A stretch of 64,000 bases of DNA from JAJRXR01 sp041987545 (GTDB taxonomy: Bacteria; Planctomycetota; Phycisphaerae; Phycisphaerales; UBA1924), in contig JBHIWH010000003.1 in assembly GCA_041987545.1 (NCBI GenBank), positions 372,001-436,000 of the forward strand, read 5' to 3'. Under the pieces are notes generated by a model. It was not told the DNA's origin. It made no database searches and saw only the letters and a program-made list of their open reading frames with translations. Within the stretch, counting starts at the first letter, position 1; every line of letters begins with the position of its first letter. Shown here in pieces: positions 1-7,200 of this stretch. A program made the translations under genes and the position numbers.

Positions 1-2
1 GG

Positions 3-905
3 TCAGGCGTCGTCGCGGACCGTGTTCTCGGGCCTGGGATCGCCCTCGGCGGTCGCGTCCGGCTGGTCGGGGGCCGCGTCATCGTCCTCTTCTTCGGGGG
101 GGAACCTGGTCCTTTCCATCTCCAGGATCCAGCCCTCGACCTTGGCGTGCCGGTAGGTGTCCACCCGGACCTCCTGGCCGCCGAGCTTCTCGTGCCCGTC
201 CTTGATGTTCAGGAAGACGATGAACTTGTCCCACTTGCGCTTGTCGATCTCGGCCAGGTCGTCGGGGACGATGGAGGAGCCGCCCGGGAGGGTGAGCCGC
301 TGCTCGGCCGGGTCCCAGCGGTACGTCCTGCCCGCGACGCGGACGAAGAGGACGAGCAGGTACAGCGCCCCCGCGTAGCAGACGACCATGATGCCCCACT
401 GCATCGGGATGTCGTAGCCGTGCAACGCCGTCGGCTGGGGGCGCGTGCCCCACGCCGTGGTCAGCTCCTCGAGCCGGGCGCGGGGGTTCTCGATCGTCGT
501 CCGCTCGGGCGTCATCTGCCCGACGAGGCGGAGCCCCTCGAGCCACTTGCGGCGCTGGATCTCCGCGACGGCGCGGAGGCGGCGGGTCGAGTCGGGGTTC
601 TCCGCGGCCTCCAGGTTCTTGCGGGCGGTCTCCGAGTCGGAGAGGTGCTCGAGTTCTTCCCGCGGGTTGGGGACGCTGGCGTTGTTGAGGAAGAAGCCGA
701 ACTCCTCGCCGTCGGCCTCGCGGGCCTTGAGCAGGTACTGCCACTCGGCCCACTCGGCGTAGCGCTCGCCCGAGGCGGGGTACTTGATCGCCGCGTCGTA
801 GAGGCCCCACGTGCCGAAGCCGATCAGCACCACGATGAAGATGAGCATCTTGAGCATCCACGGGCGGTTCATGGTGCTCTTCTGCTGGGCGTCGGTGTCG
901 GGCAT
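3..905 (-). CDS. Two-helix membrane protein, unknown function
   Basis: 300 aa. The ATG at 905 is chosen because everything upstream in this frame is low-complexity Arg/Pro sequence. A short polar N-terminus precedes a first membrane helix at about residues 17-35. A charged, Glu-rich, probably helical segment follows, then a second helix at about 170-190 and a C-terminal domain of about 90 residues starting near the RTYRWDP motif. The last 30 residues are very acidic (EEEDDDAA). The layout, two helices around a roughly 130-residue loop plus a soluble tail, suggests an envelope protein, but I recognise no family. The gene ends three bases from the window edge, so its downstream neighbour is unknown. 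Confidence 0.75.
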   Translation of the reverse strand: MPDTDAQQKSTMNRPWMLKMLIFIVVLIGFGTWGLYDAAIKYPASGERYAEWAEWQYLLKAREADGEEFGFFLNNASVPNPREELEHLSDSETARKNLEAAENPDSTRRLRAVAEIQRRKWLEGLRLVGQMTPERTTIENPRARLEELTTAWGTRPQPTALHGYDIPMQWGIMVVCYAGALYLLVLFVRVAGRTYRWDPAEQRLTLPGGSSIVPDDLAEIDKRKWDKFIVFLNIKDGHEKLGGQEVRVDTYRHAKVEGWILEMERTRFPPEEEDDDAAPDQPDATAEGDPRPENTVRDDA

Positions 906-1021
906 GGTGTCCTCGCCGGGCGGTCGTGTCCGGTGCGGGGGTGGAGTCGTGGGACCGGAGAGGGTTCCTATCGGCCAGATTCGGGGGAGGATATGAGGTC
1001 GGCCGGCCCCGGCAAGCCCGC

Positions 1022-1261
1022 TCAGGCGTCCAGCGAGTCCACCCGCTCGGAGGCGAGGCTCCACCACTTGCGGGCCCGCTCGGGCCCGTGCTCGAGCCGC
1101 ATCATCCGCTCGTACCCGCCGTCGGTCGCGCGGCGGGTCGGGATCCGGGGGTAGGGCTTGGGAGACTCGACCGCCCGGGTCAGCCAGCGGGAATGCTCGC
1201 GCCGGAAGCGGGCGCCGGCGGACCGGACGAACGCGGATTGGCTGAGGAAGCGGCGGAACAC
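1022..1261 (-). CDS. Small basic hypothetical protein
   Basis: 79 aa with a GTG start and no clear ribosome site. It is rich in Arg and Trp, has no membrane segment, and matches no family I know. It lies alone between the membrane protein at 3-905 and the oxidoreductase at 1354, both at least 90 bases away. It is kept because it fills the gap without overlapping a better gene and its composition is protein-like rather than Pro/Arg shadow. It may still be spurious. Confidence 0.4.
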   Translation of the reverse strand: MFRRFLSQSAFVRSAGARFRREHSRWLTRAVESPKPYPRIPTRRATDGGYERMMRLEHGPERARKWWSLASERVDSLDA

Positions 1262-1353
1262 GACGGGGTGAGTGTAGCGGGGGCGGGCGCCGCCCCCAAC
1301 GCCTCGCCCCGGGCGGGGGTTCGCTCCCTAGGCTGGTCGGACGGGAGGCGGGC

Positions 1354-2676
1354 GTGCCGGATCTGCCCCGGGTGGTCATCGTCGGCGCCGGGTTCGCGGG
1401 GCTCAGGGCCGCGAGACGCCTGCGGCGCGCGCCGGTCCGCGTCACGCTGATCGACCGCCAGAACCACCACCTGTTCCAGCCGCTGCTCTACCAGGTCGCG
1501 ACGGCGGCGCTCTCGCCGGCGAACATCGCCCAGCCCATCCGCAAGGTCTTCTCGGGCCAGGGCAACATCGACGTCGTCATGGGGGAGGTGTCGGCGATCG
1601 AGACGGGCGCCCGGGTCATCCGCGTCGGGGGCCGCGAGTACGCCTACGACTGGCTCGTGCTCGCGACGGGCGCCCGCGACAGCTATTTCGGGCACGACGA
1701 CTGGCGGGCGTTGGCGCCGCCCCTCAAGACGATCGACGACGCGCTGGAGATCCGGCGGCGGTTCCTGGCCGCCTTCGAGCGGGCGGAGATCGGGCCCGAC
1801 GACGACTCGCGCCGGGCGGCGCTGACGTTCGTGATCGTCGGGGGCGGGCCCACGGGCGTCGAGCTGGCCGGGGCGATGGCGGAGCTGTCGGACCACACGA
1901 TCCGGCGGGACTTCCGGGCCGTCGACACCGCGACGGCCAGGATCGTGCTCGTCGAGGGCCAGGACCGTCTGCTCGGGCAGTTCCACGAGGACCTGTCGGC
2001 GCGGGCGCTGGCGGACCTGCGCGACCTGGGTGTCGAGGTCATGCTCTCGTCGATGGTCACGTCGATCGATGAGGGTGGCGTCGTCGTCGAGCGGGACGGC
2101 GACGAGTCCCGCATCGAGACGACCAACGTCGTCTGGGCCGCGGGCGTTCGGGCCAGCCCGCTGGGGGCGATGCTCGGGGCGCCGACGGACAAGAGCGGGA
2201 GAGTTGAGGTGGAGCGGGACCTGAGCGTGCCCGGTCTGCCCGGAGTGTTCGTCGTCGGCGACCTGGCGCGGGTCGTGGACGCGGCGTCGGGCGAGGAGGT
2301 GCCGGGGATGGCGCCGGGCGCGATGCAGATGGGCGAGCACGCCGCCCGGGTGATCGAGCGCGAGGCCCGGGCCCGGGCCGCGGGCCGGAACTCGCCGGCG
2401 CGGGCGCCCTTCCGGTTCCGGGACAAGGGCATGATGGCGACCATCGGCCGCAACCGGGCGGTGGCGCAGGTCCGCGGGCGAAGGCTGGGCGGGATGATCG
2501 CCTGGCTCCTCTGGGCCGGCGTGCACATCTTCTACCTGATCGGGTTCCGCTCGAAGGTGCTGACGATGATCGACTGGGCGTGGAACTACGTCTTCTTCGA
2601 GCGCGGGGCGCGGCTGATCACGGGCCTGGACTGGCGCCGAACGACGGAGGCCGAGGAGGGCAAGCTGTCGAGTTGA
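1354..2676 (+). CDS. NAD(P)/FAD-dependent oxidoreductase, type II NADH dehydrogenase-like
   Basis: 440 aa with a GTG start preceded by GGGAGG at 1343-1348. The N-terminal FAD-binding Rossmann motif is VVIVGAGFAGLRAARRL (residues 6-22). NHHLFQPLLYQVA follows, a hallmark of NDH-2. A second nucleotide motif, VIVGGGPTGVELAGAMAEL, binds NADH, and the FAD-contacting VFVVGDLA lies near residue 300. The C-terminal 60 residues are amphipathic to hydrophobic (IAWLLWAGVHIFYLIGF), as in NDH-2 enzymes that sit on the inner face of the membrane. The expected role is non-proton-pumping electron transfer from NADH to quinone. A related ferredoxin or sulfide-type flavoprotein cannot be excluded, but the NHHLFQPLLYQ motif favours NDH-2. 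It converges with the prepilin gene, leaving 9 bases between stops. Confidence 0.9.
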   Translation: MPDLPRVVIVGAGFAGLRAARRLRRAPVRVTLIDRQNHHLFQPLLYQVATAALSPANIAQPIRKVFSGQGNIDVVMGEVSAIETGARVIRVGGREYAYDWLVLATGARDSYFGHDDWRALAPPLKTIDDALEIRRRFLAAFERAEIGPDDDSRRAALTFVIVGGGPTGVELAGAMAELSDHTIRRDFRAVDTATARIVLVEGQDRLLGQFHEDLSARALADLRDLGVEVMLSSMVTSIDEGGVVVERDGDESRIETTNVVWAAGVRASPLGAMLGAPTDKSGRVEVERDLSVPGLPGVFVVGDLARVVDAASGEEVPGMAPGAMQMGEHAARVIEREARARAAGRNSPARAPFRFRDKGMMATIGRNRAVAQVRGRRLGGMIAWLLWAGVHIFYLIGFRSKVLTMIDWAWNYVFFERGARLITGLDWRRTTEAEEGKLSS

Positions 2677-2685
2677 CTCGGGGGC

Positions 2686-3762
2686 TCAGGGGATGAGCTT
2701 GCCCCCGCCGCCCGGGTGGTCGGGCAGGTTCTTGGCGGCGAATTCGATTGACTCGGGCGTCGCGTCCGAGCCGGTGAAGAGGCTGCCCGAGGGGTACCAC
2801 GGGATCGGGTTGGTCCAGGCCTCGGCGCGGGAGAAGGCGCGGACCGAGCCGTCGAACATGGTCGCGAGCATCGACCCGTCGAGGCCCCGAAAGCTGAGTT
2901 CGAGGTTGCCGGGCGCCGAGGAGTTCGCTCGGCCGTAGGCGACCGAGGCGTGGTAGATCGGGCCGGTGTCGATGAAGTTGCCGTTGGTCTGGGGACTGGT
3001 CTCAATGCTGATGTCGAGGATAGCGCCGGCCAGGTACCGCGTGCCGTCGGCGTGCATCACCTTCATCGAGGGCGAGACACCGACGTGATCGATGCTCGGC
3101 GCGAAATCGACCGGGACGAGCGCCGACGATAGCGGGTGCTCGGTGCGGAGCGGGCGCGAGAGCACCGAGTCAACATCGCCGAGCAGATCCGTGGGAGCAT
3201 TGGGAACGCTGTCGCTCCTGCTCGAGTAGACCTGGAACGAGCGCGGCTGCAGGAAGCTCACCTGGCGGAAGCCCGACGAGACGATGACCTGCTCAAAGTC
3301 AGTCGCGTCGTCGGCGTTCCCGAACAGCAGGTCGTTCATCCGGACGGCTCGGGGATCTCCCAGTCGGTTGAGAAGGTCGGCGGTGCGCTGTGCGCGGTTT
3401 GGGCTGAGCGGGAGCGTGTCGCCCAGGATCGGGCTCATCCAGTCCTGGACCTGGGTGGGCGTTGAGGAGGATGTGTCGCCGAGCAAGAGGTCCGCCGCCT
3501 CGACGATCCCGCCCATGTCGAGATCGATGCCCCGGGCCTGGTAGGGCGCGCCGCTGGTGTTGACGCCGGCGTACGCCCCGTCGTGGTCGCCGATGTAGAC
3601 GCCCTGGGCCTGGCCGAGCGCCGCGTGCAGGCGCGCGGAGGTCGCCCCGCCCGAAGCGGCGCCCTTGCCGCCCAGCCCGACCATGACAACGGCCGAGGCG
3701 AGGGCGAAGACGGTGACCGCGGCGGCGGTGTCGGTGAGCGTGAGCCCGCGGCGAGCGTGCAT
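2686..3762 (-). CDS. Prepilin-like (type II secretion pseudopilin-like) protein
   Basis: 358 aa with GGGAGG just upstream of the ATG at 3762. The start MHARRGLTLTDTAAAVTVFALASAVVMVGL has the short basic leader, Gly cleavage residue and hydrophobic helix of a type IV prepilin, with LTLTD in place of the usual FTLIE. The remaining roughly 320 residues form a globular extracytoplasmic domain with GDHDGAYAGVN and a terminal DGSVRAF stretch. These resemble the planctomycete prepilin-like families that end in an H-X9-DG region, such as DUF1559-type proteins. Location is probably membrane-anchored and periplasmic. Substrate and partners are unknown. It is a single gene, convergent with the oxidoreductase and divergent from kbl. 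Confidence 0.75.
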   Translation of the reverse strand: MHARRGLTLTDTAAAVTVFALASAVVMVGLGGKGAASGGATSARLHAALGQAQGVYIGDHDGAYAGVNTSGAPYQARGIDLDMGGIVEAADLLLGDTSSSTPTQVQDWMSPILGDTLPLSPNRAQRTADLLNRLGDPRAVRMNDLLFGNADDATDFEQVIVSSGFRQVSFLQPRSFQVYSSRSDSVPNAPTDLLGDVDSVLSRPLRTEHPLSSALVPVDFAPSIDHVGVSPSMKVMHADGTRYLAGAILDISIETSPQTNGNFIDTGPIYHASVAYGRANSSAPGNLELSFRGLDGSMLATMFDGSVRAFSRAEAWTNPIPWYPSGSLFTGSDATPESIEFAAKNLPDHPGGGGKLIP

Positions 3763-3970
3763 CGTGAGACCTCCCTCGTTCGTGGACCCCTGGGCCCGGC
3801 CGCGTCGGGACGGTGGCCCGATCGGGCGGCGGGCGCCGCCTGCTCCTCGGACTGACGATACGGGGCGGCCGACCGGCGGGATCCGGCGCCTCGCGTGAAG
3901 ACCGGGCGGGGCGGCCCAGCCCTGTCCTCTCTAGGATCGGGCCTCAGGACCATCTGGACGGAGCCCCGCC

Positions 3971-5206
3971 ATGCCCACGACCGCCGCCCGACCCTTCGAC
4001 GCCCGGACCGACGAGATCCTCAAGACGCTCGAAGACGGCGGGCAGTACAAGCATCTGCACATGCTCGAGTCGCCCATGGACGCGGTCGTCCAGATGCGGG
4101 GCTACGGCGAGGTCTTGTGTTTTTGCTCGAACAACTACCTGGGCCTGGCCAACGAGCCGCGGGTCGTCGAGGCCGGGATCGAGGGGCTGAGGAAGTACGG
4201 CGCCGGGACGGCCTCGGTCCGCTTCATCTGCGGCACGTTCGAGCCTCACGAGACGCTCGAGGCGACGATCGCCGAGTACATGGGCACGGAGGCGAGCTAC
4301 ACCTTCGTCTCCTGCTGGAACGCGACCGAGGCGCTGTTCCCGACCTTCTGCGAGGCCGGCGACTACATCCTCTCCGACGAACTCAACCACGCGTGCATCA
4401 TCGACTCGATCCGCCTCACGCCCGTGATCAAGAAGGGCGTCAAGAAGGGCGTCTTCAAGCACTCGGACCTGGCCAGCGCGCGGCAGAAGCTGGAGGCCGC
4501 CCGATCAGACCCCGAGGTCACCGGGCAGGTCTGGCTCGTGACCGACGGCGTGTTCAGCATGGAGGGCGACATCGCCGACCTGCCGGGGCTGCGGAAGCTC
4601 TGCGATGAGTTCGACGCGATGCTGGTCGTGGACGACTCGCACGGGCACGGCGTGATGGGCGAGACGGGCCGCGGCACGCACGAGCACTACGGCATGGCGC
4701 CCGGCTCGCCGAGCTTCGACGAGGCCAACGGCACGGTCGATTTCTTCACCGGCACGCTGGGCAAGGCCCTGGGCGGGGGCGCGGGCGGCTTCATCGCCGG
4801 CCCCAAGCGCGGCACGGAGCTGACCATCCAGCGCGGGCGCCCGACGTTGTTCTCCAACGCCCTGCCCGTCACCGTCGCGTGCAGCGCCAACCGGGCCATC
4901 CGGATCGTCCTCGACGAGCCGCAGCGGGTCCGGAGGCTCAAGGACAACGTCGCGGCCGCCCGCAAGAAGATCGGCGAGGCCGGCTTCGAGGTGCTCGAGT
5001 CGCCGACGGCGATCTGCCCCATCATCGTCGGGGACACCGCCAAGGCGATCAGCATGTCCAAGCGGCTGCTCGAGCTGGGCGTCTTCGTGATCGGCTTCGG
5101 CTACCCGGTCGTGCCGGAGGGGACGGCGCGGCTGCGGATTCAGATGTCGGCGGCGCACACGGGCGAGCACATTGACAAACTCGTCGATGCGCTCAAGAAG
5201 CTGTAA
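3971..5206 (+). CDS. kbl: Glycine C-acetyltransferase (2-amino-3-ketobutyrate CoA ligase)
   Basis: 411 aa, close to the usual 398 of Kbl. It is a fold-type I PLP enzyme of the alpha-oxoamine synthase family. CFCSNNYLGLANEPRV and GAGTASVRFICGTFEPHETLE are family signatures, DDSHGHGVMGETGRGTHEH contains the cofactor-binding Asp and His, and GTLGKALGG places the Schiff-base lysine at K265. The reaction is CoA plus 2-amino-3-oxobutanoate to glycine plus acetyl-CoA, the second step of threonine breakdown. No threonine dehydrogenase lies nearby. The relatives BioF, HemA and serine palmitoyltransferase share the fold. The motif FICGTFEPHETLE and the length favour Kbl, but substrate is inferred from sequence alone. 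Confidence 0.9.
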   Translation: MPTTAARPFDARTDEILKTLEDGGQYKHLHMLESPMDAVVQMRGYGEVLCFCSNNYLGLANEPRVVEAGIEGLRKYGAGTASVRFICGTFEPHETLEATIAEYMGTEASYTFVSCWNATEALFPTFCEAGDYILSDELNHACIIDSIRLTPVIKKGVKKGVFKHSDLASARQKLEAARSDPEVTGQVWLVTDGVFSMEGDIADLPGLRKLCDEFDAMLVVDDSHGHGVMGETGRGTHEHYGMAPGSPSFDEANGTVDFFTGTLGKALGGGAGGFIAGPKRGTELTIQRGRPTLFSNALPVTVACSANRAIRIVLDEPQRVRRLKDNVAAARKKIGEAGFEVLESPTAICPIIVGDTAKAISMSKRLLELGVFVIGFGYPVVPEGTARLRIQMSAAHTGEHIDKLVDALKKL

Positions 5207-5240
5207 CATCAAGGGCGTCGGCCACCCAAGAACACATTTG

Positions 5241-5606
5241 ATGACGTCTCATTTCGAATCGTGGCTCCGCCAGCTGAGCGTGCTGTTGCTCGTGGTGAAC
5301 GCCGTGATCTTCGTGCTCGGAGTCCTGGGCACGATGTTCGTGTGGGCGTGGGCCTCCGAGTTCGGCTCGGACGCGAGCGTCTGGTGGGCGCCGATCATCG
5401 GCGTCATATGCCCGATTCCTGCCATCGTCTGCTGCGTGTTGCTAATTCGTGGGCATGCTCTGTGGAGTCGCGTCGTGACGAGGTTGTTGCTCGTGGGCGC
5501 GTTCTTGCCTTGGCTGGTCGCCGTGCCGGCAGCACTTCTCAATGTGGTGGCCGATGAGGGATCACGTGTTCAGCCTGTGCATTCGTCTCGTGCGAAGGAC
5601 TCCTGA
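5241..5606 (+). CDS. Small integral membrane protein
   Basis: 121 aa using the ATG at 5241. The open frame extends upstream to 5172, but that would overlap kbl and add an unlikely polar extension. Three hydrophobic helices are visible: LSVLLLVVNAVIFVLGVLG, APIIGVICPIPAIVCCVLL and LLLVGAFLPWLVAVPAALL. The last two are separated by RGHALWSRVVTR. The C-terminus is polar. There is no family I can name. It follows kbl by 34 bases in the same direction and may be co-transcribed, but nothing links the functions. Confidence 0.6.
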   Translation: MTSHFESWLRQLSVLLLVVNAVIFVLGVLGTMFVWAWASEFGSDASVWWAPIIGVICPIPAIVCCVLLIRGHALWSRVVTRLLLVGAFLPWLVAVPAALLNVVADEGSRVQPVHSSRAKDS

Positions 5607-5637
5607 GGCGCCGATTGCTCCGCTCCCTCTCCCCTCC

Positions 5638-5660
5638 GGGGAGAGGGCCGGGGTGAGGGG
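5638..5660. repeat. 23-bp GC-rich repeat arm, left of DUF559 gene
   Basis: These 23 bases are identical to the right arm of the perfect palindrome at 6065-6113. The sequence to the left (5624-5637, CCCTCTCCCCTCC) is a shortened version of the other arm, so this copy is an imperfect hairpin. The repeat lies 24 bases before the DUF559 start. Confidence 0.85.
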
Positions 5661-5683
5661 CTCCGTCTTCTACACTCCCCTCC

Positions 5684-6064
5684 ATGCCTCGTGAAGAGGA
5701 GTACCGCACGGACCGAGCGCGGTCGCTGCGTCGGGGACAGTCCCCGCCGGAGGGTGTCTTGTGGTCTCGCCTGAGGGATCGGCGCCTGGGCGGGTTCAAG
5801 TTTCGGCGCCAGCACTCGATCGGGACGTGTGTCGTGGATTTCTGCTGCGTCGAGGCGATGCTCGTGGTTGAGGTGGACAGCAGCTACCACGATGGGCGGC
5901 GGGCGGAAGACGCCGCCAGGGATCGGGAGTTGAAGGGGCGGGGGCACGCCGTGGTACGCATCTCGGCCCGTGAGATTGCAACGAACCTGGACGGGGTGTT
6001 GGACACGTTGCTGCGTGTGTCGCGGGAGCGGATCGAAGCAACGGAGAAGGGGAAGAAGGGGTAG
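5684..6064 (+). CDS. DUF559 domain endonuclease-like protein
   Basis: 126 aa, the usual size for stand-alone DUF559 proteins, which belong to the Vsr/PD-(D/E)XK endonuclease-like superfamily. Visible features are the N-terminal LRRGQSPPEGVLWSRLRDRRLGGFKFRRQHSIG, the core VVDFCCVEAMLVVEVDSSYHD with the family's D...E.D/H pattern, and the terminal VVRISAREIATNLDGVLDTLL. The role is unknown; nuclease or repair activity is inferred from the fold. It is tightly bracketed by copies of a GC-rich palindrome and may have arrived as a small cassette with them. Confidence 0.85.
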   Translation: MPREEEYRTDRARSLRRGQSPPEGVLWSRLRDRRLGGFKFRRQHSIGTCVVDFCCVEAMLVVEVDSSYHDGRRAEDAARDRELKGRGHAVVRISAREIATNLDGVLDTLLRVSRERIEATEKGKKG

Positions 6065-6113
6065 CCCCTCACCCCGGCCCTCTCCCCAAGGGGGAGAGGG
6101 CCGGGGTGAGGGG
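6065..6113. repeat. Perfect 23-bp palindrome, right of DUF559 gene
   Basis: Two perfectly complementary 23-base arms (6065-6087 and 6091-6113) flank the loop AAG. It begins one base after the DUF559 stop codon. The right arm is identical to 5638-5660. It could serve as a hairpin terminator, although no T-run follows, but exact repetition on both sides of the gene points to a repetitive extragenic element. Confidence 0.9.
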
Positions 6114-6144
6114 CGTCCGCGGCGTCTCTGCGGCGCCCGAGCTG

Positions 6145-6954
6145 TCAGAACTTCTTGTGCGTCGCCCGCTCCGCCGGGGGCTTGAACCCCAGGATCGCTC
6201 GGACCAGGGGCACGTCGGCCGGCGTCGTGATCTTCACGTTCCGTGGATCGCCCTCGACGCAGGCGACCGCCTCGCCCAGGCGCTCGACGAGCGACGCGTC
6301 GTCGGTGCTGGTCAGATCATCCTGGGCGTAGGCGCGGACGATCAGCTCACGGGTGAACACCTGCGGCGTCTGGGCCAGCACCAGGCCCTCGCGCTCCAGG
6401 GTCTGGCCCACCGAGCGGATCGTGCTCTTCTTGCCGCCCTCGCCCAGGATCGCGGCCAGGGGGTCGGCGCCGGCGTCGTCCTCGATCTCGGCCCCCACGC
6501 GCTTGACCGTGTCCGGCGCGTCGATCACGGGGATCACGGCGTCGTGCCTGGCGGCGGTGTCGAACACGCGGTCGATCAGCTCGGGGCGTGCCGCGGGCCT
6601 CGCCGCGTCGTGGACGGCGACGTGCGTCGCGTCCCCGGGCACGTGCTCCAGGGCCGCCTTGACGGTTTCGTACCGGTGCGTCTGGCCGCCGCGGACGAGG
6701 ATTGCCCCGAGCATCGAGAGCCGGTCGGCGTGCCGCAGCTTGAACTCCGCGAACGCGTCGTCGGCGTGCGGGCCCGCGACGATGATCGACGACACACGGT
6801 CGTCCTTGTTGAACAGCTCGACGGTGCGTTGCAGGACGGGGCGCCCGCCCAGGTCCTCGTCGAGCTTGGAGCGGGGCGCGAGGACGGTGTCCTGGGTCCG
6901 CCCGGCGAAGCGTCGCGAGGCGCCGGCGGCCGGGATGATGACGCAGATCCGCAT
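6145..6954 (-). CDS. ispD: 2-C-methyl-D-erythritol 4-phosphate cytidylyltransferase
   Basis: 269 aa, slightly longer than the usual 230. The nucleotide-binding start IIPAAGASRRFAG and the downstream RSKLDEDLGGRPVLQRTVELF are the IspD signature. VAVHDAARPAARPELIDRVF holds the conserved V-HDAARP motif, VIPVIDAPDTVKRV matches the substrate-binding strand, and LAQTPQVFTRELIVRAY plus TSTDDASLVE are the family's late motifs. The reaction is CTP plus MEP giving CDP-methylerythritol and pyrophosphate in the non-mevalonate isoprenoid pathway. No other MEP gene is adjacent. The extra length is an insert around DTVLAPRS and another around DDAGADPLAAILGEG. Confidence 0.9.
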   Translation of the reverse strand: MRICVIIPAAGASRRFAGRTQDTVLAPRSKLDEDLGGRPVLQRTVELFNKDDRVSSIIVAGPHADDAFAEFKLRHADRLSMLGAILVRGGQTHRYETVKAALEHVPGDATHVAVHDAARPAARPELIDRVFDTAARHDAVIPVIDAPDTVKRVGAEIEDDAGADPLAAILGEGGKKSTIRSVGQTLEREGLVLAQTPQVFTRELIVRAYAQDDLTSTDDASLVERLGEAVACVEGDPRNVKITTPADVPLVRAILGFKPPAERATHKKF

Positions 6955-7200
6955 GGGGCAAGCGTACCCGGCCCGCGGCGGGTTCTCGGTCCACGCGGAG
7001 ACGCCGAGGCATGTGCCGAGGGGCAGTCTCGCTGTTGGGTGTCAGGGCTTGGGGACCAGGGACGGTGCCCGTACACTCAGCCCGAAGCAGGGGCGGCCCG
7101 GCACGCCGGCGACGCCGCCCCCGCCCGCGACGCGAGAGAGGGAGGCCGCCCCGCTTCGGCCCCCCGCGACGCGCGGAGGCGAAGGCCCGGAGGTCTCAGG

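Noticed and set aside
906..1445. N-terminal extension of the first membrane protein
   Set aside because: Extension is Pro/Arg low-complexity, overlaps the small ORF and the oxidoreductase, and the ATG at 905 gives a normal start.
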